Program-made: the position numbers and the translations under genes
Notes under the pieces: generated by a model
Seen by the model: only the letters and a program-made list of their open reading frames with translations
Databases searched by the model: none
Told to the model about the DNA's origin: nothing
Assembly (NCBI RefSeq): GCF_900156075.1
Contig: NZ_FTMM01000016.1
Location: 1 to 64,000, forward strand
Reading direction: 5' to 3'
DNA: 64,000 bases
From: Chryseobacterium sp. RU37D
Lineage (GTDB): Bacteria > Bacteroidota > Bacteroidia > Flavobacteriales > Weeksellaceae
Part shown: piece by piece, positions 1 through 8,911 of the stretch
How the letters are laid out: each line of letters begins with the position of its first letter
How positions within the stretch are numbered: position 1 is the stretch's first letter

Positions 1-1452
1 ACTAATTTCATAGGGACGACTGATGCAGTAGATTTTATAGCTAAAACAAACAATCAGGAAAGGCTAAGAATTTCTTCTTCAGGTAATGTGGGAATTGGAA
101 CCACCTCCCCTGCTGCCAAGCTGGATGTTTTAGGAGGAGTGAATATCACCAGTGCAACGGGAAATAATACGCTTTATATTATTGGAGGTAATACCCCCAC
201 TAATCCACGTTTATATGTAGAAAAAGGGGCATTAGAAGTGCAATCAAATGAGCCGGTAGGAACCAATAGTATTTTTTCAATAAGTCAGGCAAGAAATCAA
301 GAGGTAACAGTGTTGGCCAATGGTAATGTGGGAATTGGAACAATCTCACCTGTCGCGAGATTAGATGTAGCGGGAAACGTTAAAATAGCAGATGGTACAC
401 AGGGAGTAGGGAAAGTTTTGACGAGTGATGCAAACGGTCTGGCCAGCTGGCAGCCGGCAGCAAGTACAACGGATACTAATATCTATAATATAGATGGCAC
501 ATTGGCGGCCAATCGTACCGTGACACTTGGAAATAGTAATTTGAATTTTAATACCAATGGTTTTGGAAAAGTGGGAATAGGAACGGGATCTCCTGTTGCG
601 AAATTAGATGTAGCGGGAAATGTTAGAATAGCAGATGGTACGCAAGGAGTAGGGAAAGTTTTGACGAGTGATGCTAATGGTGTAGCCAGCTGGCAGCCGG
701 CAGCAAGTACAACGGATACCAATATCTATAATACAGATGGCACATTGGCGGCCAATCGTACCGTGACACTTGGAAATAGCAATTTAAATCTTAATACCAA
801 CGGTTTTGGAAAAGTGGGAATAGGAACGGGGTTTCCTCAAAAAACATTGCATGTGAATGGAAGTATGCAGTTAACCAATGAGCTTAATGTTGGGGGTAGC
901 CAGTTTAGTTCAGGTAATGCTGGTGCTCCGGGGCAAGTGTTGACATCCCAAGGACCAAATGCGTCTCCTGCTTGGAATACTCTTGAAAATCAAGGGTATA
1001 TGAAAGTAGTGTTTTTTGGAGAACAAAACTTTTTAACTCAGACTTATGCGGGAACACACCTGTCTGGAACCTTAGCGAACAATGCAAAAGCTTATTCTTA
1101 TAATAATATTATAAAACAGGATAATACTTTTATTACTTACAATAATGGTTGGTTTATAGCCAATAAAACAGGCCTCTATATGATACACGCAAATACCTCA
1201 ATTGATATCAGTCTTAATAATGATACTACAGGGACGGCACATTCTTATATTGAAAAATCTAATGGTTCAAAAATAAGTTTCGATCAATTGGCACAAGTAG
1301 GTCTTCCCACTGGAAAAACGAATGAAGTTAATCAACATATATCTGGTATGACCTTTTTAAATGTTGGGGAGCAGTTTAGAGTTATGGTATGTGATACTTT
1401 AGATTTTAAAGTAAAACCAGGTAATATTTATATTACATATGTAGGTCAGTAA
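1..1452 (+). CDS. Tail-fibre-like repeat surface protein, 5' truncated
   Basis: The frame is open from base 1, so the true start lies left of the window; the GTG at 88 is internal because the upstream frame continues with ERLRISSSGNVGIGTTSP. That motif is typical of Bacteroidetes tail-fibre-like secreted proteins. It recurs as NVGIGT or KVGIGT about every 80 residues and is followed by A-[KR]-LDV-x-G. Two units are nearly identical 81-residue tandem repeats. The last roughly 150 residues look like a separate beta-rich C-terminal domain, possibly C1q/TNF-like, but that is a weak guess. No T9SS sorting domain is visible at the C-terminus. The role is unknown; a surface or adhesin function is inference. 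Confidence 0.75.
   Translation, partial: TNFIGTTDAVDFIAKTNNQERLRISSSGNVGIGTTSPAAKLDVLGGVNITSATGNNTLYIIGGNTPTNPRLYVEKGALEVQSNEPVGTNSIFSISQARNQEVTVLANGNVGIGTISPVARLDVAGNVKIADGTQGVGKVLTSDANGLASWQPAASTTDTNIYNIDGTLAANRTVTLGNSNLNFNTNGFGKVGIGTGSPVAKLDVAGNVRIADGTQGVGKVLTSDANGVASWQPAASTTDTNIYNTDGTLAANRTVTLGNSNLNLNTNGFGKVGIGTGFPQKTLHVNGSMQLTNELNVGGSQFSSGNAGAPGQVLTSQGPNASPAWNTLENQGYMKVVFFGEQNFLTQTYAGTHLSGTLANNAKAYSYNNIIKQDNTFITYNNGWFIANKTGLYMIHANTSIDISLNNDTTGTAHSYIEKSNGSKISFDQLAQVGLPTGKTNEVNQHISGMTFLNVGEQFRVMVCDTLDFKVKPGNIYITYVGQ
349..834 (+). repeat. 243-bp tandem repeat within coding sequence
   Basis: Two head-to-tail copies (349-591 and 592-834) differ at only scattered positions. Each encodes 81 residues beginning SPVA[RK]LDVAGNV and ending KVGIGTG. 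The period is a multiple of three, so gain or loss of a unit would keep the frame. Confidence 0.9.
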
Positions 1453-1526
1453 TACATTAATATTAATAGAGCAATTGCCTAAATGCACTACGGGTTAATA
1501 GAAGATTGTATTAGACAATAATTATT

Positions 1527-1556
1527 AAACTATAGAAGGAAATCCTTCCATAGTTT
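1527..1556 (+). terminator. Hairpin terminator after the repeat protein
   Basis: Fourteen-base arms (1527-1540 and 1543-1556) pair with one mismatch and are followed by an AT-rich stretch with five T. It lies 75 bp after the stop codon. Confidence 0.55.
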
Positions 1557-1737
1557 ATATTTTTAAAACTGAATATATAGTAAATATAATACCCTTATAA
1601 TAAGAGTTTTATGTTTTTTTATTAGATGCTTTTACTTTTGTTCCGTATTATATTAGAAATAGATAACAGTATGCAGTTTAGAAGTTTTGCCCCTCTTAAC
1701 ATTTTTTATTAACCACATTATTAATTAAATAAATTAA

Positions 1738-3318
1738 ATGAGAAATTTTTTATTGTTTATAATAACATTTTGTTTTTACCATAACTATTTTTCCAACGAT
1801 CTTAAAAACGATTATCGTAAACATACAAAAAAAACACTAGCGCAAACATATACCATTCCTTTATCAGGAAATGCTTTTGTAACTAACAATTCCTTAGGTG
1901 CAGTTATTACTCAGAATAATGGGCTTATGTCCTGGACTGATGTAAACAGTATTATAAGTATATATTTAAAGGTGAGCGATGTAGGGCAATTGAATATAAA
2001 GGTTAAGGCAAAGAATCAATCCAATTCTAACATAAGCGTTGTAGTAAATGGAACTATTCTTAATATGCCTATACTTGCCTCCGGGAATTATACGGAATTT
2101 AATGCAGGAACAATAAATATTGTTGCTCCTGGGTATATCAAGATAGACCTGAAAGGATTGAGTAAATCAGGATCTACATTTGGAGATATTTCAGATCTAA
2201 TTATTAGTGGAATGGCTGTAGATTCCGTTCCTCCGATTTATTGTAATGATCCTAATTATTATTATTGGGCCAGGAGAGGGCCTTCTTGTCATTTGAGATA
2301 TGCTATACCTACTAGCGAAGATATCCTTTATTATTATAATGAGATTACTGTGCCCGTTGGAGAAGATAAAGTAGGATCTTATTTCATGGCGAATGGCTTT
2401 GCTGATGAAGGTTATTTTGGGATTCAGGTGAATTCCGAAACAGAAAGAAGGGTGTTGTTTTCCGTATGGAGCCCCTATACCTCTGACAATCCGAACCAAA
2501 TTCCTGAAGATCAGAAAATAATTCTAAATTGTAAAGGGGCAAATGTGTATTCAGGAGAATTCGGAAATGAAGGTTCTGGCGGACAAAGCTATCTTGTGTA
2601 CAATTGGAAGCCAGGAATTACTTATAAATTCTTAACAAAAGGTGAGCCTGATGGAAATGGTAAAACGAATTATACAGCATGGTTTTATGACCCTGAGGTT
2701 CAGTCTTGGATCTTTATTGCAAGCTGGAAAAGACCATACACTAATCATTATTTAACAAAATTTTATAGTTTTGTAGAGAATTTTAATGATATGAATGGCT
2801 ACTTTTCCAGAAAAGTGGAATTCGGAAACCAATGGGTAAGAACAAAGTTTGGACAATGGTTACCTATTTCAACAGCTACATTTACTGCTGACGCTACATT
2901 TACAGCCAATCAAAGAATTGATGCTTCAGGGGGAGTTATTAATAATCATTTTTATCTTAAAAATGGCGGTTTTACTAATGAAACTACAAATCCATATTCG
3001 GTTTTTACTATAACGCCCAATTCAGCCAGTCCTCAGATTAATTTTGATAGTTTGCCAGGTTGTACTAATGCATTGTCTGTACAGGAGATCAAAGCTGCAG
3101 ATGTAAATATCTATCCAAACCCGGCTGATAAATTTATTAAAATTAAAGGTGTAAAGGATGAAAGTAAGTATTATATACTTGATGAAGACGGGAGAGTTGT
3201 AATTGAAGGTCGCACAAAGAATGAATTGGGAATTGATATTTCATCATTAATGACAGGAGTATATTTTATTAAGCTGGATATAAATTATTCCCATCCGATT
3301 AAATTTATTAAAAAATAA
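1738..3318 (+). CDS. DUF5077/DUF3472-type secreted protein with T9SS sorting domain
   Basis: 526 aa. A hydrophobic N-terminus suggests export. Residues about 38-155 resemble the DUF5077 carbohydrate-binding-like fold (ISIYLKVSDVGQLNIKVKAK). Residues about 165-430 resemble DUF3472, with aromatic-rich stretches such as YFMANGFADEGYFGIQV and a VRTKFGQW motif. The last 80 residues form a type A T9SS sorting domain, with VNIYPNPADKFI, an ILDEDGRVV strand and a final GVYFIKL strand. It is predicted to be exported by the type IX system and kept at the surface or released. The substrate is unknown. It appears monocistronic. Confidence 0.7.
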   Translation: MRNFLLFIITFCFYHNYFSNDLKNDYRKHTKKTLAQTYTIPLSGNAFVTNNSLGAVITQNNGLMSWTDVNSIISIYLKVSDVGQLNIKVKAKNQSNSNISVVVNGTILNMPILASGNYTEFNAGTINIVAPGYIKIDLKGLSKSGSTFGDISDLIISGMAVDSVPPIYCNDPNYYYWARRGPSCHLRYAIPTSEDILYYYNEITVPVGEDKVGSYFMANGFADEGYFGIQVNSETERRVLFSVWSPYTSDNPNQIPEDQKIILNCKGANVYSGEFGNEGSGGQSYLVYNWKPGITYKFLTKGEPDGNGKTNYTAWFYDPEVQSWIFIASWKRPYTNHYLTKFYSFVENFNDMNGYFSRKVEFGNQWVRTKFGQWLPISTATFTADATFTANQRIDASGGVINNHFYLKNGGFTNETTNPYSVFTITPNSASPQINFDSLPGCTNALSVQEIKAADVNIYPNPADKFIKIKGVKDESKYYILDEDGRVVIEGRTKNELGIDISSLMTGVYFIKLDINYSHPIKFIKK

Positions 3319-3354
3319 ATAGTTAATAAATCTGTTTAAACTTTTTATTTTCAA

Positions 3355-3466
3355 AGTTTGTCATTGACTCTGTCGAATCTGCGATTTTCGTAGGAATCTA
3401 GGCAAAATATTGGAAAATAAAATGGAAAGATTCGAGTCCAGATTCCTACGGAGTCAATGACAAACT
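3355..3466. repeat. Long nested inverted repeat
   Basis: The outer arms (3355-3370 and 3451-3466) are perfect 16-base complements. Inner arms (3389-3399 and 3440-3450) add 11 pairs, leaving an unpaired bulge only on the left side. It lies between convergent genes. It may be a mobile palindromic repeat; no ORF is seen in it. Confidence 0.7.
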
Positions 3467-3507
3467 CTGTAGATCTTTACTATTACTTAAATAAGGGACA
3501 ATAACCA

Positions 3508-3583
3508 TAGCCCCGATTGTAACGGCATCCTTTTGTGTAGCGAAGCGAAACGAAAGATATAGTGAAAAGCGGGAAATTGCTCC
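3508..3583 (-). repeat. Dispersed repeat family R1, copy 1
   Basis: It reads, in reverse, like the copies at 29904-29995 and 32132-32225: an arm like agctatttccygc, a tatctttt segment, a GC-rich palindromic centre, then ggatg and a final atcggggctatg-like end. This copy has a shorter centre. Confidence 0.65.
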
Positions 3584-3735
3584 TAAAAAGTTTATACAAG
3601 TTTAATATTTAAATTTTGTGATATTGCTTATTAAAAGGAAAATAATCAAAATCATTTATATCATATAGATGATGATGATAAAAATATCTTTAAAAGTGAT
3701 CTGCACAGGCTATAATAGATTCTAAAAACACGTTT

Positions 3736-3769
3736 AAATGGGGCTGTTTCTTTTGAGACAGCCTCATTT
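3736..3769 (-). terminator. metG terminator
   Basis: Arms 3736-3750 and 3755-3769 pair almost fully (centre gctgtttc / gagacagc). It lies 20 bp past the metG stop on the minus strand. Confidence 0.5.
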
Positions 3770-3789
3770 TCTATAAAATATTAAATATT

Positions 3790-5826
3790 TTATCCAATCT
3801 CAATACCATTCTCAACATTGCTGTCATCCGGAGTGACGAAGGATAGTTTTCCGTCCGGTTTTGCTGTCAGAAGCAGCATTCCCTGAGATTCGATCCCTCT
3901 GATTTTTCTTGGTGCAAGATTTAATAAAATCATAACCTGCTTACCAATTACTTCTTCCGGAGTGAAGCTTTCTGCAATCCCAGAAACTACGGTTCTTATA
4001 TCAATCCCCGTATCTACAGTAAGTTTAAGCAATTTATCTGCTTTTTCCACTTTTTCAGCTTCTAAAATGGTTGCTGTTCTTAAGTCGATTTTCGTAAAAT
4101 CATCAAAAGTGATTTCGTCTTTCATAGGGTTGGCATTAGGGTTGGTTTTTTTATTGTATTGCTTTGTGTCCTTTAGTTTTTGGATTTGAGCTTCTATGAC
4201 ATCATCTTCGATCTTTGAGAAAAGAAGAGAAGCTTCGTTGATTTTGTGACCCGTTTCAATTAAAATAGATTGAGTTTCAACATCACTCCAGTTCACACTT
4301 CCAACATTGAACATAGTCAGTAATTTCTCAGAACTGAAAGGCATAAATGGCTCACATAACTGTGCCAAAGCAACAGCAATCTGAGCTCCGACAAATAGTG
4401 AATGTGCTGCTTTTTCCGGATTATCTTTAATAGTTTTCCAAGGCTCCTCTGTTTGAAGATATTGATTTCCAAAGCGGGCTAAATTCATTAAAGCGGTTAA
4501 AGAATTTCTAAATTCATAATTTTCAAGGAATCCTGAAATTTCTTTTGCTGATTTATTAATCTCTTGTAATTCAGTACTGTTTTTATCTCCTTTAGGAACA
4601 ATGCCGTCATAATATTTATGAATTAAAATCGCAACTCTATTAATGAAATTTCCAAAAATCCCAACTAATTCAGAATTATTTTTCGTCTGGAAATCTTTCC
4701 ACGTAAAATTATTATCCTTGGTTTCAGGAGCAGATGAAAGAAGAGCATATCTTAAAATATCCTGTTGCCCAGGAAAATCCTCAACATATTCGTGTGCCCA
4801 AACTGCCCAATTTCTTGATGTTGAAATTTTATCATTTTCAAGGTTAAGGAATTCAAAAGCCGGAACATTTTTTGGCATGATATAATCTCCGTGAGCCTTC
4901 ATCATTGATGGAAAAATAATACAGTGAAATACTATATTGTCCTTTCCGATGAAGTGAACCAAATCACTTTCTTCGCTTTGCCAATAATCTTTCCAGTCTT
5001 TTCCGTTTTTTTCTGCCCATTCTTTGGTGAAAGAAATATATCCAATTGGCGCATCAAACCATACGTATAGTACTTTTCCTTCAGCATTTGGAAGTGGAAC
5101 AGGAACTCCCCAGCTCAGATCTCTGGTCATGGCACGAGGTTTTAAACCTTCATTTAACCATGATTTAACCTGTCCGTAAACATTGGGTTTCCAGTCATCC
5201 TTATGACCATCAATGATCCATTCATTCAGAAAGTTTTCGTACTCATTCAATGGTAAATACCAGTTTTTTGTTTCTTTTAAAATAGGAACATTCCCGCTTA
5301 ACATTGATTTTGGATTGATTAATTCTGATGGAGAAAGGGTAGTACCGCACCTCTCGCATTGATCTCCGTAAGCATTTTCATTTCCGCAGTTTGGGCAAGT
5401 TCCTACGATATATCTGTCGGCTAAGAATTCATTAGCCTGCTCATCAAAATACTGCTCAGAAATTTCTTCTTTGAATTTTCCTTTTTCGTAAAGAACTTTG
5501 AAGAAATCCTGACTTGTTTCATAATGACCTTTAGAAGTAGTCCTTGAATATTCATCAAACGAAATTCCTAAATCTGCAAAAGATTTTTTAATGATTTTGT
5601 GGTACTTATCAACAATATCCTGAGGTGTAACTCCTTCTTTTTTAGCTCTTATGGTAATAGGAATCCCGTGCTCATCCGATCCGCAGATAAACGCTACATC
5701 TTTTCCTAATCTTCTCTGAAATCTTGCATAAACATCCGCAGGAATATAAACACCCGCCAAATGCCCTATATGAACCGGCCCATTTGCATAAGGCAAAGCT
5801 GCCGTAATCATCTTTCTGTTCGACAT
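3790..5826 (-). CDS. metG: Methionyl-tRNA synthetase
   Basis: 678 aa from the ATG at 5826 (MSNRKMITAALPYANG). An in-frame upstream extension to 5883 adds a hydrophobic, unconserved-looking stretch and is rejected. It charges tRNA-Met in the cytoplasm. Class I motifs are visible: HIGH at about residues 19-22 and KISTS (KMSKS variant) at about 334. A zinc-knuckle insert has four cysteines (CPNCGNE...CERCG) near residues 142-160. The C-terminal 100 residues are a Trbp111/EMAPII-type tRNA-binding domain (FTKIDLRTATILEAEKVEKA), normally used for dimerisation and tRNA binding. The length is typical of the two-domain form. Confidence 0.97.
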   Translation of the reverse strand: MSNRKMITAALPYANGPVHIGHLAGVYIPADVYARFQRRLGKDVAFICGSDEHGIPITIRAKKEGVTPQDIVDKYHKIIKKSFADLGISFDEYSRTTSKGHYETSQDFFKVLYEKGKFKEEISEQYFDEQANEFLADRYIVGTCPNCGNENAYGDQCERCGTTLSPSELINPKSMLSGNVPILKETKNWYLPLNEYENFLNEWIIDGHKDDWKPNVYGQVKSWLNEGLKPRAMTRDLSWGVPVPLPNAEGKVLYVWFDAPIGYISFTKEWAEKNGKDWKDYWQSEESDLVHFIGKDNIVFHCIIFPSMMKAHGDYIMPKNVPAFEFLNLENDKISTSRNWAVWAHEYVEDFPGQQDILRYALLSSAPETKDNNFTWKDFQTKNNSELVGIFGNFINRVAILIHKYYDGIVPKGDKNSTELQEINKSAKEISGFLENYEFRNSLTALMNLARFGNQYLQTEEPWKTIKDNPEKAAHSLFVGAQIAVALAQLCEPFMPFSSEKLLTMFNVGSVNWSDVETQSILIETGHKINEASLLFSKIEDDVIEAQIQKLKDTKQYNKKTNPNANPMKDEITFDDFTKIDLRTATILEAEKVEKADKLLKLTVDTGIDIRTVVSGIAESFTPEEVIGKQVMILLNLAPRKIRGIESQGMLLLTAKPDGKLSFVTPDDSNVENGIEIG

Positions 5827-6160
5827 TTTAAAGTAAAGTTTAACTACAAAGATAAGCATTATCCCTGAAATTATTATAATCACTGGATACAGGATAGATT
5901 TTTTACAGCAAGAAAGGAAAAATATAGTATTTTGTTAAACAAACGTTTAGCTTTTTGATAAATCTATATATTTACTATGTTTTACATAGTTTGATGTAAA
6001 TAAATGAAAAGCAAATATTTAGTTAAAATGTAACATTTAATTTACATAATTTTAACTTAATTTTAAATAAAATTATAACAATTCTAATTTTTTTATAAAT
6101 TGCATTGCTGGTTCATTAACTAGTTATTGAAAAAATGAAACTATATAAAAAAACAATATT
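5827..6160. promoter_or_regulatory. metG/susC divergent regulatory region with LacI-like half-palindrome
   Basis: This AT-rich region of 334 bp separates divergent metG and susC. At 5941-5948 is the perfect octamer aaacgttt inside caaacgtttag, which resembles the CG-centred core of LacI-family operators. LacI-type control of maltose genes is known in some flavobacteria; binding here is inference. No clear TAnnTTTG box was found upstream of susC. Confidence 0.3.
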
Positions 6161-8905
6161 GTGAAAAATTTTACAACGGTATTAAAAATTGCGCCTGCAT
6201 TTTTATTGGCAAGTACAATGATTCATGCGCAAACAGACTCTACAGCGAAAGAGAAGAAAATAGAGGAAGTTGTGCTGATTGGATATGGAAAGCAGAAGAA
6301 AGCAGATCTTACAGGATCAATTACATCGGTAACAGCAAAGGATTTCAATGGTGGTGCAGTTTCTGCCTCACAATTAATCCAAGGTAAGACTCCGGGAGTA
6401 CAGATTACAGGAAATAGTGGTGCTCCGGGTTCGGGTTCATCTATCAGAATCCGCGGAATAGGATCTATTAATGGTTCTCAATCTCCATTAATAGTTATTG
6501 ATGGTGTACCGCAAGATTTTAATGGAATCAGTGGAGCTTCTGATCCTCTTTCTTTAATTAACCCTAATGATATTCAGAGCTTTGATATTTTAAAAGATGC
6601 TTCGTCAACTGCAATTTACGGTAATAGGGCTTCAAATGGAGTGATATTAATTACAACTAAACAAGGGACTGCGGGAAAATTGAAAGTCAACTTTTCAACA
6701 TTAGTCTCTGCTTCTACAAAAATGGGTAATGTAGATGTTTTGAATGGAGATGAATACAGAGCTTTTGTGAATGAAATTGCCAAGACCAATACAACGGTTG
6801 CAAATAATCTATTCAGATTAGGAACAGAAAATACAAACTGGCAGAATGAGCTTTATCAGATAGGCTGGGGAACAGATAATAATTTATCCTTTTCGGGTGG
6901 AATCAAGGGATTGCCTTATCGCTTATCTTTAGGATATAATTCCCAAAACGGTATTGTGAGAACAAATTCTTTTAAAAGAACATCTCTTGGATTAAACTTA
7001 AATCCAAAATTTTTTGATAATCATTTGACGGTAAACATTAATTTGAAGGGGACATTTACGGATAACCGTTTTCCTGCTGAAGGAGCGATTGCAAGTGCTA
7101 CTTATTTTGATCCTTCTCAACCAGTTTATTCAGGTAATTCTAATTTCGGTGGTTTTTATGAGTGGCTGGATTCAGGATCTGCCACAGGGCTTAACGTAAA
7201 TGCAACTGCAAACCCTATGGGCCAGCTAGCTGCTATAAGAGATGTTTCATCTGTTTGGAGAGGTTTGGGAAATATCCAACTAGATTATAAATTTCATTTC
7301 TTGCCAGATCTTCATTTTAATATAAATGCAGGATATGACTATGCAAAAAGCGATGGAGGGAAGTCAATTGGTGCTGCTTATAAATCAGGCATTGCAGATT
7401 TAGGAAGTTATAGGTCGTATTCACAGGAAAAGAAAAATAAATTACTAGAAACTTACCTTAGCTATACTAAAAATATTTCTGCAATTAATACAAATGTAGA
7501 TGTAGTTGCGGGGTATGCTTATCAGAATTTTTATACTTCAACGCCATTTGCAATAACTTATTATGGTAATAGAGTTTCACCGGTAGGTAATGATTTTGCA
7601 ACAAGAAACGTTCTTTTATCATTTTATGGAAGAGGTATATTTACGATTGCTAATAAATATATTATTTCTGCTTCAATAAGAAGGGATGGATCTTCAAGAT
7701 TTTACAACGGGACAAGAGACAATGTTTGGGGTAATTTTCCGGGAGTTTCAGTAGCCTGGAAAATAAATGAAGAAAGTTTTCTTAAAAATTCAGGAATTAA
7801 TACTTTAAAATTACGCGCAGGTTGGGGTAAAACAGGAAATCAGGAATTGAATACCGGAGATTATCCATCTTTTGCAAACTATTCTATTAGCCAGCCAGGT
7901 GCACAATACCAGTTTGGTTCCCAATATTATTATATGTTCCGTCCCGATATTTATAATCCTATCTTAACATGGGAGACTACTACTACCAAAAACTTAGGTT
8001 TGGATTATGGCTTTGCCAATAATAGAATATACGGGTCTATTGATTTATATACAAAAAAAGCTGAAAAACTTTTAGTAAAAGCACCTATTGCAGCGGGCGA
8101 TTTAAGCAACGAAAATGTACTTAATGCTGGTAATATGAAGACTGACGGTATTGAGGGAAACATTACTTTCGTACCTGTTAAAAATGAGAATACAACTTGG
8201 GAGGTTTCATTTAATGTGACACATTATAACTCAAAAATAACTAATCTTATAAATGGGGCTAATGATACTTATTTCATACCTGTAGGTGATATTGCAGGAG
8301 GTGTCGGGAACAAAGTACAAGCACATGCAGTAGGGTACAACCCTTACTCATTCCTTGTGTATCAGCAAGTCTATGATAATAATGGGAAACCTGTTGATGG
8401 TGCTTATGTAGACAGAAATGGAGACGGAGTTATTAATACAAATGATAAGTATTACTATAAATCTCCACAGCCAGATGCTATTTTAGGCTTTAATACTAAA
8501 CTAAATTATAAAAACTGGGATTTCGGACTGAGTGCAAGGGCATCAATTGGAAACTATGTCTATAATAATGCAGCATCTAACAGTTCCGTCCAATCATTAA
8601 CAACCAATGGTTATTTACAAAATGTTTACTCATCTGCAGCGGATTATAAATTTTCAACTCCGCAATACTGGTCAGATATTTTCGTAGAAAATGCTTCATT
8701 TTTTAGATTAGATAATATTAATTTAGGATACAATTTTAAGGATGTACTGGGAAAAAGCTCTAGTCTTCGAGTATACGGTATGGCTCAGAATGTATTTATA
8801 ATAACAAAATATTCCGGAGTGGATCCCGAAGTTTTTAACGGAATTGATAACGGATATTATCAAATGCCTAAAGTGTATTCTTTAGGGTTTAACTTTCAAT
8901 TTTAA
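6161..8905 (+). CDS. susC: SusC-like TonB-dependent outer-membrane transporter
   Basis: 914 aa. The start is GTG at 6161: an in-frame TAA lies at 6146, and the nearest upstream ATG (6135) is in another frame. The signal peptide ends MIHAQ. The TonB-box/plug region follows at once (KKIEEVVLIGYGKQKKADLTGSI), with SIRIRGIGSINGSQSPLIVIDGVP and DASSTAIYGNRASNGVILITTKQG. The N-terminal carboxypeptidase-D-like domain of many SusC proteins is absent. The remaining roughly 700 residues are the 22-strand barrel, ending in the aromatic GFNFQF. It imports oligosaccharides with the SusD lid encoded six bases downstream. Glucan specificity is inferred from the neighbouring GH97 and GH13 genes. Confidence 0.95.
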   Translation: MKNFTTVLKIAPAFLLASTMIHAQTDSTAKEKKIEEVVLIGYGKQKKADLTGSITSVTAKDFNGGAVSASQLIQGKTPGVQITGNSGAPGSGSSIRIRGIGSINGSQSPLIVIDGVPQDFNGISGASDPLSLINPNDIQSFDILKDASSTAIYGNRASNGVILITTKQGTAGKLKVNFSTLVSASTKMGNVDVLNGDEYRAFVNEIAKTNTTVANNLFRLGTENTNWQNELYQIGWGTDNNLSFSGGIKGLPYRLSLGYNSQNGIVRTNSFKRTSLGLNLNPKFFDNHLTVNINLKGTFTDNRFPAEGAIASATYFDPSQPVYSGNSNFGGFYEWLDSGSATGLNVNATANPMGQLAAIRDVSSVWRGLGNIQLDYKFHFLPDLHFNINAGYDYAKSDGGKSIGAAYKSGIADLGSYRSYSQEKKNKLLETYLSYTKNISAINTNVDVVAGYAYQNFYTSTPFAITYYGNRVSPVGNDFATRNVLLSFYGRGIFTIANKYIISASIRRDGSSRFYNGTRDNVWGNFPGVSVAWKINEESFLKNSGINTLKLRAGWGKTGNQELNTGDYPSFANYSISQPGAQYQFGSQYYYMFRPDIYNPILTWETTTTKNLGLDYGFANNRIYGSIDLYTKKAEKLLVKAPIAAGDLSNENVLNAGNMKTDGIEGNITFVPVKNENTTWEVSFNVTHYNSKITNLINGANDTYFIPVGDIAGGVGNKVQAHAVGYNPYSFLVYQQVYDNNGKPVDGAYVDRNGDGVINTNDKYYYKSPQPDAILGFNTKLNYKNWDFGLSARASIGNYVYNNAASNSSVQSLTTNGYLQNVYSSAADYKFSTPQYWSDIFVENASFFRLDNINLGYNFKDVLGKSSSLRVYGMAQNVFIITKYSGVDPEVFNGIDNGYYQMPKVYSLGFNFQF

Positions 8906-8911
8906 TTAGAG

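Noticed and set aside
483..722. Minus-strand ORF opposite the tandem repeats
   Set aside because: Antisense shadow of the repeat protein with no start signal.
349..834. CRISPR-like array
   Set aside because: The 243-bp units are coding, adjacent and without spacers; no cas gene is present anywhere in the window.
5827..5883. N-terminal extension of metG
   Set aside because: Hydrophobic residues unlike the family; the MSNRK start fits the HIGH motif spacing.
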